Positions 1 through 10,429 of a DNA stretch of 64,000 nt are shown here, one piece after another; position 1 is the first letter of the stretch, and every line of letters begins with the position of its first letter. Origin of the DNA: Gigaspora margarita (taxonomy: Eukaryota > Glomeromycota > Glomeromycetes > Diversisporales > Gigasporaceae); the NCBI GenBank assembly GCA_009809945.1, contig WTPW01001094.1:112333-176332 (forward strand), given 5' to 3'. Made by a program: the position numbers and the translations under genes. The notes under the pieces are model-generated. The model was not told where the DNA came from. It made no database searches and saw nothing but the letters and a program-made list of their open reading frames with translations.

Positions 1-215
1 CAATTTAACTTGTTATAATGATTTTTGCAAAATATGAGTAAATTGCTAAAAATAAAATATAACATACATAAAATCTTAGTAATTCAACAAAATATCAATT
101 ATGACCCTTTTTAAAATTAACTTCAATTTGCTAAAATTTAAATTTGAACATTAGATCAAATTTGAATCAATTTGCTAAAAAAAATATGATATATATTAGA
201 TATATCTAGGGTTCT
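1..215. repeat. End segment of an AGGGTTCT-terminated dispersed repeat
   Basis: The segment contains spaced 'caatttgctaaaa' blocks and ends in AGGGTTCT at 208-215 after a 'gatatatcta' stretch. Nearly the same order of blocks recurs in the same orientation at 54310-54522 and inverted at 9809-9995, so this is the end of a dispersed element whose body runs off the left edge of the window. No coding sequence is visible. The terminus resembles the AGGACCC ends of the hAT-like MITEs at 12961 and 17328, which may be relatives. Confidence 0.5.
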
Positions 216-562
216 GTTATAGTTAAGAAATTTTTTAAAACATCTTAACTGATTTTCTTAATATCAAGCTTTAATAAAAGATTTCTTAAAATCTGCTTGA
301 CTAATTTTGTAAAAATTTGTTTTATGACTATAAAATTATTTAAAAAGGTCTTTATTAAATTTGGCTATTTAAATATTGAAATATAGCTAATTAAAATCTT
401 TAAAATCTGCACTAATTTTTTAAAAATTTTAATAAAAATTTTTGGGAATATAATTGTAGAGCTATAGCATTTTGGTGCTATAGTACTATAGTGCTATGTT
501 TTTTAAAATAAATAATTTAATTTTATGCATTTCTAATCATAGGATATATAAACAGTAATCAG

Positions 563-1000
563 AGATATTTTGATCTAATATTTTTCTTTTTAGTTTATAG
601 GTAATTGCGTTACTAGTGTCATTATTCTGGAGCCATTGTTCTTAGTGTTGAGCTTTTGTTGTTATTTTTTTGGTGCAGAATATGGCTTCGTTATTGTTAG
701 AACAACTAATTTCATTGTTGGTGTCGGTACTCTTGTTGCTGTTTCTTGTCACCTGTTTTAGATATAGTCACTATTAAAATATAGGGTTTTAATTTTGATA
801 TAATTTTTTATGTTGTTAACGGAGTTATCATTATTGGTACGTAATATTGTCTTGTTATTATCTCTTGGCAGTTTGGCAACTTTTTTTGTACTATTAAATG
901 ATACTAAGCTAAGTTTTGCTCTGTTTTTATAGGATGGTTTTTTTATTGTTCTGGTGGTAGCTTTACTGCTCTTGGTTATTCTTTGGTTTTTTACTAGCAT
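563..1000 (-). other. Low-complexity Asn/Thr/Lys-rich coding-like tract
   Basis: On the minus strand this stretch reads as imperfect aca/aat/aag-rich triplets, with an open frame of about 80 codons (758-1000) rich in Lys, Thr, Asn and Ser. It resembles the low-complexity tract inside the MULE-like element at 44.26-44.52 kb. No domain is recognisable and no start or splice site is convincing. It may be a decayed coding fragment or simple-sequence expansion. The following 1000-1930 holds only AT-rich DNA with a weak inverted repeat near 1535-1645. Confidence 0.2.
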
Positions 1001-1937
1001 ATAGCTAGAGTTGCACTAGTATATTAGAAATTTAGTAGTTTGGGTTTAGATTAGTTAGTTATTAGATGGTTGCAAAGCTATTTTAACATATAGTCTAATC
1101 TTGATATAACGAAGCTTTGGATCTGGAATGTTTAGTTCAATGAATTCATAATTTTAGCTAGAAAATTTTTTGTTCTAGTGACTAATTTAGTTTATTGAGA
1201 TTTGTTATATTGAGATTAGACTTTAAGCATGTTTATTGATCAGTAATAGTTAATAAAAATAGAGAATGCTTAAACCCAATTATATTACAAAATTAAATTA
1301 TATATTATTAAAGTTAGGGTTAGCTTAGAGCTTATATTAGAAGGTTCTATAGGTAAAATTATTTTCTAATATTTTTTATGAATTTAAGATAGCATAAGCA
1401 TTCATTTCTTGTATTTTGTATTACTTTTTGTTTTGTCAAAATAGTTAGTTATATATAGTAAGTTTGTATCATGCCCATATTTCTTTTGTTTTTATTGGAT
1501 AATTCGTATAGAGATGCAGGCAGATTTCTATACTTGCCATAACCAATAATGAGTTATAGCATTTTTTGCTGTAACTTATTATAGATATGGTAAGTTATAG
1601 CAATCTGTCTACATTTTTAAATTTGTGTTATTATTGGTTATGTTAGTTCTTGAACCAGAGTTTAAAATTGGCTTGTACATGCATGCACAGTGCAAGTAAA
1701 TATTTTAATATACAAGAAAAAATTTGAAAAAATGGGTTTGTGCATGTAAATTTTTTTAAATTTTCATAATAAACTTACTTTAGTTACACAAAATTGTTAA
1801 TTTGAGCAAGTAAATTTTTTTTTTGAATTTTAAACACTGTCTTGAACTAGCATACTGCTTATTTGAAAAAAATGGTTAAGTAAAAAGTTTACTATTTCAT
1901 ACTTTACTACTATTAGATATTAAAATCATATGTAGAT

Positions 1938-2555
1938 CTGCGAGTCGATAGCATAGTAGTTGTACTCCCTGTTTAATAACCGTTTTAGTTATAAGATCAT
2001 TAGTTCAAGCCCTACTAGAGGACAAAAAATTTAATAACTATACAAAGTTATGAGATGGATGCACTAAACTAGAATGCTAGAACTACATTTGGTAATATAG
2101 CCATATACAGCCACATCTAAAAGATTTGTATAAAAGGTTCTTAAGAAGATATGAATATCTTCAGTAGAAATCTGGTCAAATACAGGTTGAACACTTCTAG
2201 TGAAATTCTGGTTGAAAAAAATTATAATACTTCCAGTAGAATTCTGGATGTATAAAGGATACTTTAGTAAAATTTCAGATAAATAGAAATAAAAAGAAAT
2301 TACCATATATAAGTCAGTTGTGAACAATTTAGGAATAAATTTAGAATAATCTGGCTAGCGGATCATATGAGTTAGGGAACTATGAACTCAGTAACAGGGT
2401 CTTACACTGCGAGGCCAGGAACCCAGAATGTCAATTGATGGACTTAACAAAATCATGTGCCCTACTAGCATAGAAATAGTTTAAGATCTTAATAATGAAG
2501 AGGCGCTAGCTATGCTCTGACAACTATAAGTCAGAAGGTTAAAATAAAAAAAAAG
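1938..2555 (+). mobile_element. SINE-like element with tRNA-derived head
   Basis: The 5' part looks tRNA-derived: an A-box-like segment (gatagcatagtagttgtac, about 1946-1964) and a B-box-like segment (tagttcaagcc, 2001-2011) sit some 50 bp apart, as in internal RNA polymerase III promoters. The head resembles the one at 40929-41002. The body has three imperfect repeats of about 40 bp containing 'gtagaattctgg' (2155-2250), and the element ends in an A-rich tail at 2541-2555. Length, head and tail fit a SINE. No target duplication was found. Confidence 0.45.
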
Positions 2556-2690
2556 TTACATGTACAAGATTGGAATGAACAATAATTTACTACTATTATA
2601 TTTAATAACTGAATAGAATATGTAAAAGTTTATTTATATATTGCATTATTGGGCAGTTGTGAAACACTTGTATATAAACTTAATTGATAA

Positions 2691-3596
2691 GGGGGCTTCT
2701 AGAAATTACGTAATATTTTGTTACTAATAAATTTCAAAATTTTACTCCACCCACCCACACCTGATACTCTATTAGCCAATCAAATTTTATATTTTTTAAA
2801 ATTTATTTATATGTTTCAATTTATGAAATAGATAATAACTATTTCTCTATTGGATCAATTTAGATGATTTAACTACCAAAATGTTCGTCTCACTAAGACG
2901 ATTCTAACAAGCCCAAAATTGCTAAAATCTAATCACAGGGTCTCAAGATCATTCAACTTTTGTGTAATTTTAATAGTGATTTTTTTAGAATCACCAAGTA
3001 AATTTCTTTAATATTGAATAGCTTTTGATCCATTGGTCCGTTTTGGATAATTTAACTACCAAAATGTTCGTCTTAGTGAGACGATTCTAACAAGCCTAAA
3101 ATCGCTAAATTCTAATTACAGAATTCCAAGATCGATAAAGATTTATTGTTTGTTTAACAATACAAATCTTTATTGATCTTGGAATCCTGTGATTAGAATT
3201 TAGCGATTTTAGGCTTTTAGAATCGTCTCACTGAGACGAACATTTTGGTAGTTAAATCATCCAAAATGGACCAATAGATCAAAAGTTATTCAATATTAAA
3301 GAAATTTATTTAGTGATTCTAAAAAAACACTATTAAAATTATACAAAAGTTGAATGATCTTGGGACACTGTAATTAGATTTTAACAATTTTAGGCTTGTT
3401 AGAATCGCCTCAGTGAGACGAACATTTTGGTAGTTAAATCATCTAAATTGGTCCAGTAGAGCAATAGTTATTAATAATTTTATAATTTTATACTTTTGGT
3501 CAGGATTATAAAATTTTGACCAGAATTATTATTATAACCTGATATTTTCGGGACCCCACCTATCTACCAAAAAATTACATAATTTCTGGAAGCCCC
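2691..3596. mobile_element. Foldback element, TWA-type (Harbinger-like)
   Basis: A 906-bp palindromic element. The left end GGGGGCTTCTAGAAATTACG pairs with the right end, read in reverse complement as GGGGCTTCCAGAAATTATG. It is flanked by TAA on both sides (2688-2690 and 3597-3599), a 3-bp TWA duplication typical of PIF/Harbinger-type elements. Inside, four inverted copies of a module with 'ctaccaaaatgttcgtctca' surround a central hairpin near 3150. It is non-coding. Confidence 0.6.
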
Positions 3597-3849
3597 TAAT
3601 CCACCTATCAACTGAAGAGTGATGAAATGTAGCATGCTTTCATCTAATTTTTTTTTCTTATTAAGTTAATGATATATACCTACTAATTGAAAGTTGTAGA
3701 GCTCGTCGAGACATATCTAATAGTAGTTAGATCATCCAAATTGGCCTAGTAGATGGTGAGATATTGGTAAAAACAATTGGCTGACTATATAAATCCTGTG
3801 ACGGAGATTACATTTGAAAATCACTATAGGCGAAATGTGGCGTGCTTCC

Positions 3850-4336
3850 AGGACCCTGAAATATACATAGATAAGTCAGATATGAGTTTGCTTATTTTTG
3901 AAGTTTTTTATGCAGATCTTTTCTATTTATAGTAATTTATTTGCTTATTTTTTGGGGTCGTCTAAAGCCATGTACCCACGTAAAAAAATTTTTGTGTAAA
4001 CCAACTAACTGGAGTCGTGAAATTTTGTTTACACAGATTAGCCTGAAGAAGACAAAAAACAAAAAAAATGCAAGAACATAAAAACGGTAGTCCAAATCTG
4101 TCTTGGGCCATTAATAAAAAATGCTAGGAAAGCAATTTTACCTATATATCTATTCTAATCCTAATTCTGCCCATAATGCTAAACAGGCTCTAACCCTAAT
4201 TTTAACTAAAATTTCAAAAAATCACGTGGGTACATGGCTTTAGCCATCCCCTTATTTTTGAAGTTTTTTTGCAGATCTTTCCTTTTTTAGTAACCCTATA
4301 ATTAACCTGACCTATCTATATATATTTTGGGGTCCT
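3850..4336. mobile_element. hAT-like MITE (AGGACCC termini), interrupted
   Basis: TIRs begin AGGACCCTGAAATATACATA on the left and AGGACCCCAAAATATATATA (reverse complement) on the right. The element is flanked by an exact 8-bp duplication GTGCTTCC (3842-3849 and 4337-4344). An 8-bp duplication is typical of hAT elements. An uninterrupted 179-bp copy of the same family lies at 17338-17516, which shows that 3954-4251 is a later insertion into this one. Confidence 0.75.
3954..4251. mobile_element. MULE-like MITE with telomere-like tract
   Basis: Termini GGGGTCGTCTAAAGCCATGT and, reverse complemented, GGGGATGGCTAAAGCCATGT define a 298-bp non-coding element. Its flanks repeat cttatttttg with one extra T on the left, a duplication of about 9-10 bp. 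The interior has 'aaaaaatgctaggaaagcaattttac' followed by degenerate CTAACCCTAAT tracts (4150-4206). A second copy of the family lies at 35392-35673. The superfamily assignment rests on TSD length only. Confidence 0.65.
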
Positions 4337-5334
4337 GTGCTTCCATCTAAAAGTTTTTTTTTACTAAGTTAACAATACATGTCCAAAATTAAAAGTTGTA
4401 ATGCTCGTTGAGATGCATCTAACAGTGGTTAGATCATCTAAATCAGCCCAATAGATGGTGAAATTTTATCAAAAAATGATTAGCTGACTATATAAAAACT
4501 CTATGTAAACAATGTTTGTTTATATAGAGATTTTATATAGTCAGCCAATCGTGTTTTGATGATATCATGCTATCTACTAGACCAATTTGAATAATCTAAC
4601 TACTGTTAGATGTGTCTCAATAAGCTCTACAACTTTTAATTAGTGAACATGCATCGTTAACTTAGTAAGAAAAAAACTTTTAGATGGAAGCATGCCACAT
4701 TTCGGCTATAGTATTTTGGGCGCTGATATTTATTAGGTAATATTTAGGGTGTAGGGGGTCAAGAAAATCTTATTTTAGTTAGTTAGTTAAATTTAATTGG
4801 CTAAAATAAAATCTTACCTGGGGTGGGGGGTAAGCCCCTATAGTAAATGGATATTAGGTAATAAATGTCAGTACCTTTTTCATATGTATCTCTGGCACAG
4901 AATTTTATATAGTTAGCCAATTGTTTTTTGATGATATCTTGCCATCTACTGGGCTGCTTTGGATTATCTAACCACTATTAGATGCGTTTTGATGAGCTCT
5001 ACAACTTTTAATTAGTGGACATATATTGTTAACTTAATAAGAAAAAAATTTTTAGATGGCAGCACACCATATTTCATCACTCTCTAGTTGACAAACAGAT
5101 TATCAATTAATTTATTTTACTATTTATTTTCTCTAATTTGCCTTACATGTTCCATATATTAACTCTTTCTACTGCTCTAATCCATTAATTAATGGGATCT
5201 CTATCTGATTGTGCAACAATTACATCTCTATGAAAAGTTATCTGTGCGGCACATGTTTTCACAGAGGAATACAGTTAAGTATAAAATGAGTAGATGTTTG
5301 AGTTTGTACTAGTGCTTATATTCATAAATCATTA

Positions 5335-6335
5335 CATATATTTGAATATTCATAATTAATTTATTAATATATTCGAATATATTTTTAAATCTTCATAAAT
5401 ATTATGAATATTCATAAATATTATGAATATTCATAAATATTATGAATATTCATAAATATTTTGAATATTCATAAATATTTTGAATATTCATAAATATTAT
5501 GAATATTTATAAATATTTTGAATATTCATAAATATTATGAAAATTCATAAATATTTTAAATATGGAAAGTTATATTCATAACACCGTGTTATATAACACC
5601 CTATATTAAACACTTTTCAAAATTCTCGAATATCTCAAAATTTTACTAAGGTAATCCCTGTTGTGTTACTAACAAAAAATGCTCCTCTCGCAATTTTACT
5701 ATAAATTTTATTTTTAACTTTAACTCTAACTCTAATCCTAACTCTAACCCTAACCCTAACTATAACCATAACTAGTTTGCATTATAGGGTGTTATATAAT
5801 ACGGTGTTATGAATATAATATTCCTTTAAATATTCATAAATATTATAAAAATTCATATTTTTATGAATATTCATAAATATTTAAGAATATTCAAAATATT
5901 TATGAATATTCATAATATTTATGAATATTTATAAATATTATGAATATTTATAAATATTCAAAACCCACCCTTGGTTTCTTGGTTCAAAAAAACCAAGTTA
6001 CCAAAATAGGACTTGTGCAATGTTATACAATATTAAAATAAGCTCTTATGCAACCAATATGCATATTTATATTACACAAATTATATAAAATATTTGAATA
6101 TTATGAATATATTTAAGAATATTATGAATATTCATAAACATTATGAATATTTATAATATTTATGAATATACAAAAACATTTTATGAATATTCATAAATAT
6201 TATGAATATTCAAAATATTTATGAATATTCATAAATATTATGAATATTTATGAATATTCAAATATCTATAATTTATATTCGAATATTCATAAATATTTAT
6301 ATATTCAAATATATTCATAAATATAGTATATTCGA
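5335..6335. repeat. 19-bp palindromic AT satellite
   Basis: Tandem copies of a 19-bp unit, attatgaatattcataaat, with the palindrome gaatattc at its heart. They occur in three blocks (about 5335-5563, 5825-5960 and 6080-6335). A MITE splits the first two. The units are imperfect. Any tandem pair can fold into a hairpin. Confidence 0.75.
5564..5824. mobile_element. MULE-like MITE carrying TAACCC tracts
   Basis: TIRs of about 45 bp (left start ggaaagttatattcataaca, right reverse complement ggaatattatattcataaca) flank 261 bp inserted in the satellite. The flanking 9-bp duplication TTTAAATAT is exact (5555-5563 and 5825-5833), as expected for Mutator-like elements. The interior has 'aaaaaatgctcctctcgcaattttactata', then a degenerate (CTAACC)n tract at 5705-5768. 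It is non-coding. Confidence 0.75.
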
Positions 6336-6399
6336 ATACAAGCACTAGTTTGTACATCTGTAATCCGTGCTAGTACTGGGATAGGTAAAGCCATGTATA

Positions 6400-7640
6400 T
6401 TATGAAATTACCTAATTTTTCTGTTTTTTTATTTTTTTTTAATTTCACATTTAAATGATCTTTCATTCTTTTAACCAGGTATTTCTAGATACCAAAGAGA
6501 TTTTACTTTATTAACTATTTTTAATTCTGGTTATGATCAGCCTTTATATATAATTCCTATCCTAATTTTGTTTAACTACTTATAGACTATCTGTACCAGA
6601 GATGGCAAATGACAATGTCATTTAAATTTTTATGACAAATGACAAATTAGTGACAAATAACATAGATCATTTGTTATTTTTGTCATTTAAAATAACATAT
6701 TAAAACTTTGAGTATTTTAGAATTTAACCAATCCTAAACTGCCTGAAGTAATACAAAACCTTAATGATCACAAGATCTTTGCATTTTAAATATAACTTAT
6801 TTTTGTTATTTGTTATTTACCTTTTAAATGATATAACAATATCACAATATCATTTATGTCATTTAAAAGTCATTTGCCAACCCTGATCTGTACCTCCTAT
6901 ATTCTATTCTCAGTATTCCTAGATACACTCTTATTTGTTACCATACCTGTTTAGCAGTGTTATTAGTTTTAGCTTCTTGCAGTCTTTTTGGCCTCCTGCT
7001 TCATGCCTGATTAACAGGGATCCTTTCTGACATTACAATATTAGTACTAATATCCATATGTTTCTTACTCAAAGCAGCCTTTAATCTGGTTCTTAGTAGA
7101 CTGTTCTGTATCCAAATTTGGTACTTCCTTTTGTTCTAACCTTCTCAAAGTTATCTTACTAGCCATCTAGAAGTTTCAGTCTTTCTTCTATTTCTGTTAG
7201 GAGCAGGTCCTCCTGAGCTCAGATCCTGCAATCTCTTTTTTTCATTAGAGTAGTATAATTTTTCTATTTTTTCTTTATGTGAGATCTCCTATTTTTGATG
7301 ACTTTTGTGCTAGATTTTTCTTTTTTTGGTGCTATATAACTAAAGTGGCTATGTTACTTAGTCTACTTTTTCTTTCGTGGTCCTAGTATAGTTTTCGCTT
7401 TCTGTTTAACTTAAACCAGCAATCTTGCAAATGCGATCTCAAAGTAATAGTTACTTGTACTATCAACTCAGATTTTTCAGATTTTTAATTAAAATTAATT
7501 GATATTAGAATTAGGATTAGAATAAACTATAAAAATTACTTATATATAGCAAAAAAATCACATTCCCAACATTTTTACTTAGTGAACCAAGACTAGTTTA
7601 GAAAGCCATTTTTTATATTTTTCATAATTTTGTCTTTGTC
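6400..7640. other. Less AT-rich unidentified region
   Basis: Base composition is more balanced than in the flanks, and on the minus strand short open stretches suggest decayed coding DNA, for example a frame rich in Arg, Lys and Leu around 7000-7230. No domain could be recognised. A hAT-like MITE is inserted at 6597-6885. The part around 7500-7640 on the minus strand resembles the interior of the MULE-like MITEs at 3954 and 35392. Confidence 0.25.
6597..6885. mobile_element. hAT-like MITE (CAGAGATGGC/CAGGGTTGGC termini)
   Basis: A 289-bp element with TIRs CAGAGATGGCAAATGAC and, reverse complemented, CAGGGTTGGCAAATGAC. An exact 8-bp duplication ATCTGTAC flanks it (6589-6596 and 6886-6893). 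The termini and duplication length fit hAT elements. The interior is made of degenerate 'caaatgacaaat' repeats and is non-coding. Confidence 0.8.
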
Positions 7641-7693
7641 GTCTTGCTTTGTTTTGATTGAATAGATCCAGGTTACATATCAGATAATCTCAT

Positions 7694-8662
7694 GATATAC
7701 ACTTCTCTGACATTGATCACTGAAATTTTAAAAATTATATTATCTACTAATGATCATAGTCAAATATACAACTTTTTTTTAATAAAAAAATTAAACTTAG
7801 TGTAGTAAGTAAAGTTGTACAGAATAACGATTTGTATATACTCTAAAATTTTAGAAATTTTAAATAAAATTTTATTAAGTCATAATTAGCATTTTTGATC
7901 AAAAAAATAAAAATTAAAAAATTTTATATTAGATCAATGCATTTTAAAATCCTATTATAAATAATAGTTGGTTTTAAAATATATCATTTTCTATAACTAA
8001 AAGCATATAGGATTAAATTTATATAGAGCAATTCAAAAAACTTCTCATAAACTATTAAGTTTAATTAAAAATTTTGAAAATTAAAAAACTGCAAATTTCA
8101 TACTTTAAAATTTAGTATAATAACTTTTATAAAATTTTTATTAAAAATCTTCTAAAATAAAGTATTTAAGTACTTATTATTTAATACATATATGTTTATT
8201 TTTTTAAGCTATTTTAATACAAATTTTATAATGTTCTACTATTGAATTTTAAGGTACAAAAATTGTAGTTTTTTGATTTTTAAAATTTTAATTAAACTCA
8301 ATAGTTTATGAGAAGTTTTTTTGAATTGCTCCATAAAAATTTAATTCTATATACTTTTAGATATAGAGAATAACATATTTTAAAACCAACTATTATTTAT
8401 AATAGGGTTTTAAAATATATTGACCTAATATAAAATTTTTTACTTTTTATTTTTTTGATCAAAATGCTAAATACGACTTAATAAAATTTTATTCAAAATT
8501 CCTAAAAATTTTTAGAGTATATGCAAATTGTTACTCTCACAACTTTACTTACTATGTCAAGTTTAATTTTTTTATTAACAAAAAAGTTGTATATTTAGCT
8601 ATGATCATTAGTAGGTAATGTGATTTTCAAAATTCTGGTAATCAATATCAAAGGAGTGTACC
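7694..8662. repeat. Long foldback element, about 970 bp
   Basis: Two inverted arms of about 450-480 bp, by eye roughly 85% similar, meet near 8180. Matching landmarks include 'aatatacaacttttt' at about 7765 against its complement near 8590, and 'ataataaatagttgg'-type segments near 7965 and 8390. The outer right end reads acctggctttagc, recalling the TAAAGCC termini of the MITEs at 3954 and 35392. No open frame or clear TSD was found. Confidence 0.65.
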
Positions 8663-9808
8663 TGGCTTTAGCTAACTCTATAAAATGTAAGATACATACT
8701 ATTCTGTCATATTTTGGGTCATAGCCTTTATGTGCCACATGATATGTACAATCAGTACTAATTATCATATATAAAACTATAGCACTATAGTGCTATGGTA
8801 TTATAATACTATAGTACTATAAAATATATTCCAAAATTTTTATATTTATTTGGCTAAAATTTGGTAAATTTTTTTTTATTTAATTTAATAGTTTGTAAAA
8901 TTAAAATAAAATTTTTTATTTAATTTAGATAGAAAAGTCTCAAAATATTTTAAGAATAGAGAGTATATAGATCATTTTTATATAGTTTATATAGTATTTG
9001 AAAACAATTATTATAAAACACATTTATAGTATTTTATTACTATAGTTAAATTAGATTTACAAATCTGTATAACAAAAACAAAAAAATAAATTTTTATAAG
9101 ACAAAAAATAAATTTTAATTACTTTAGAGTTAGGATAAGGCCTAAAAATTTTATCTGGGCATTAATATATATAAAATTTAGCAAGAAAATTTTTTTATTA
9201 GAGCCTCTAAGATAGTTTCATAAGCAAATTTTGAGATTTAAATATTTTTTTTAAAAAAATAAACAAAAAATCAAAATTTTATATTACACCTGATCTTAAA
9301 TTTTGATTGGCTATTCTAATAGTTTTGTGTAATATAGTGTAAAATACTATAGCTGTAGTTTAATAAAACTTTTTAAAATTTCATATAAAACTAATATATG
9401 CTATTAATAAAACTTTTTTTAAATTACAACTAATTTTTATTAAAATTTTACAAAATATAAATAAAACAATTTATTTATTATAGTAAAATTTTGAACTATT
9501 ATTATATTTTAAAAAAATATAATTGTATATATTACAAAGGTTTTCTGGATTGATCCAAATTTTTCTAGATTGTACAAAATTGCTAATTTTAATTAGTCAA
9601 TTTATATAAATTTATAAGTTAGTTTTATTACTACATTTTAATCTCCAATTTTTAAATATATATATTTTACTAGTTTTTAACCAATTTTAATAATTTTACT
9701 ATTATTCAAATAAGAAAAATCTGCTCTACAAACTTGTTTTAAAAATTAAATTTAGTTTACTTAATATAATTTTTTATAAAATTAAATATAAAAAATTACT
9801 ATTAAAAT
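8663..9808. other. AT-rich spacer with repeat debris
   Basis: No gene is visible. A short palindrome (ctatagcactatagtgctat, about 8777-8796) has an inverted relative at 475-495. The stretch 9120-9300 on the minus strand carries the interior seen in the MULE-like MITEs, including a taggataagg tract. Confidence 0.4.
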
Positions 9809-9995
9809 AGAACCCTGAACATCTATGATATAGATCATATTTTTTTTAGCAAATTGAACCAAATTTGATTAAAGGTCCAAATTTAAATTTTAGCAAATTA
9901 AGATTAATTTAGATAATAGTCCTATTTTTAGTTTTGGCAAAATGGTTGGATTTTTATATCATCATAATTTATTTTTTGTTGAATTACCCCTTTTT
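9809..9995. repeat. Inverted copy of the AGGGTTCT-terminated repeat end
   Basis: Starts AGAACCCTGAACATC at 9809 and continues with 'tagcaaattgaaccaaatttgat' and 'aaattttagcaaattaa' blocks, the reverse complement of the segment at 1-215. It may be the left end of an element extending right into the hairpin array. Confidence 0.45.
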
Positions 9996-10429
9996 GGAAA
10001 AGATAAGTAAAAAAAGCTGATAATACTATTTATACAAAATTTTATTAATATAATCAACTTTAAGTTACTAAAAAGTTGTAGAATGAGTCAAAAGAACATT
10101 AGTTTTATAAGACAACTTTTAACATTTTATTATTAAAATTTGTCTCTACAGTCAAATATGTTTTAAAACATATGCAAAAAAGTGATCTACAAAGAAATAT
10201 TGATATTTTTGAATGAAAAAAAGCTATTTTGGAATGAAAATTAAACCAAATAATTTGAAAATTTAGAAAGTAAAATTTTATACAGTTATCTATTACTTTT
10301 AATAGTGCACAGTAACTTGTTTTATTTAACTTGTAAATATCAGAGTAGAGTACCATAATTTTTTTGTCCTTTTCATCACAGAGAAATCTGATTGTGCCAA
10401 ATTTTTTCAAAACTTTGAGTGAAGGTATT

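Larger units (their letters stand above)
3823..4712. mobile_element. Inner foldback element hosting a hAT-like MITE
   Basis: Termini ACTATAGGCGAAATGTGGC (3823) and its inverted partner ending at 4712 (reverse complement ACTATAGCCGAAATGTGGC) are nearly identical. Once the nested insertion 3850-4336 and its duplicated GTGCTTCC are removed, the left arm continues in register and the element is about 395 bp. The centre of the palindrome is near 4505. It is non-coding. Confidence 0.6.
3608..5095. mobile_element. Outer foldback element, split by nested insertions
   Basis: The left end (gagtgatgaaatgtagcatg, from about 3615) and the right end (reverse complement gagtgatgaaatatggtgtg, to about 5088) are inverted copies. 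Between them lie half-palindromes containing 'gttgtagagctcgt'. A second member of the same family (3823-4712) and a G-rich palindromic insert (about 4727-4866) interrupt it. Other family members are at 24108-24890. Boundaries are approximate. Confidence 0.5.

Noticed and set aside
5719-5768. TAACCC tract as a chromosome end or fused telomere
   Set aside because: The tract is short and degenerate, and lies inside a MITE bounded by TIRs and a 9-bp duplication.
1-9995. A single 10 kb transposon bounded by the inverted segments at 1-215 and 9809-9995
   Set aside because: The AGGGTTCT termini point the wrong way for one element enclosing 216-9808, and the sequences inside them do not continue as aligned inverted repeats.
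10105-10410. 101-codon minus-strand frame just before the hairpin array
   Set aside because: It has low-complexity Phe/Ile/Lys/Cys composition, no motif and no support for a start or splice sites.
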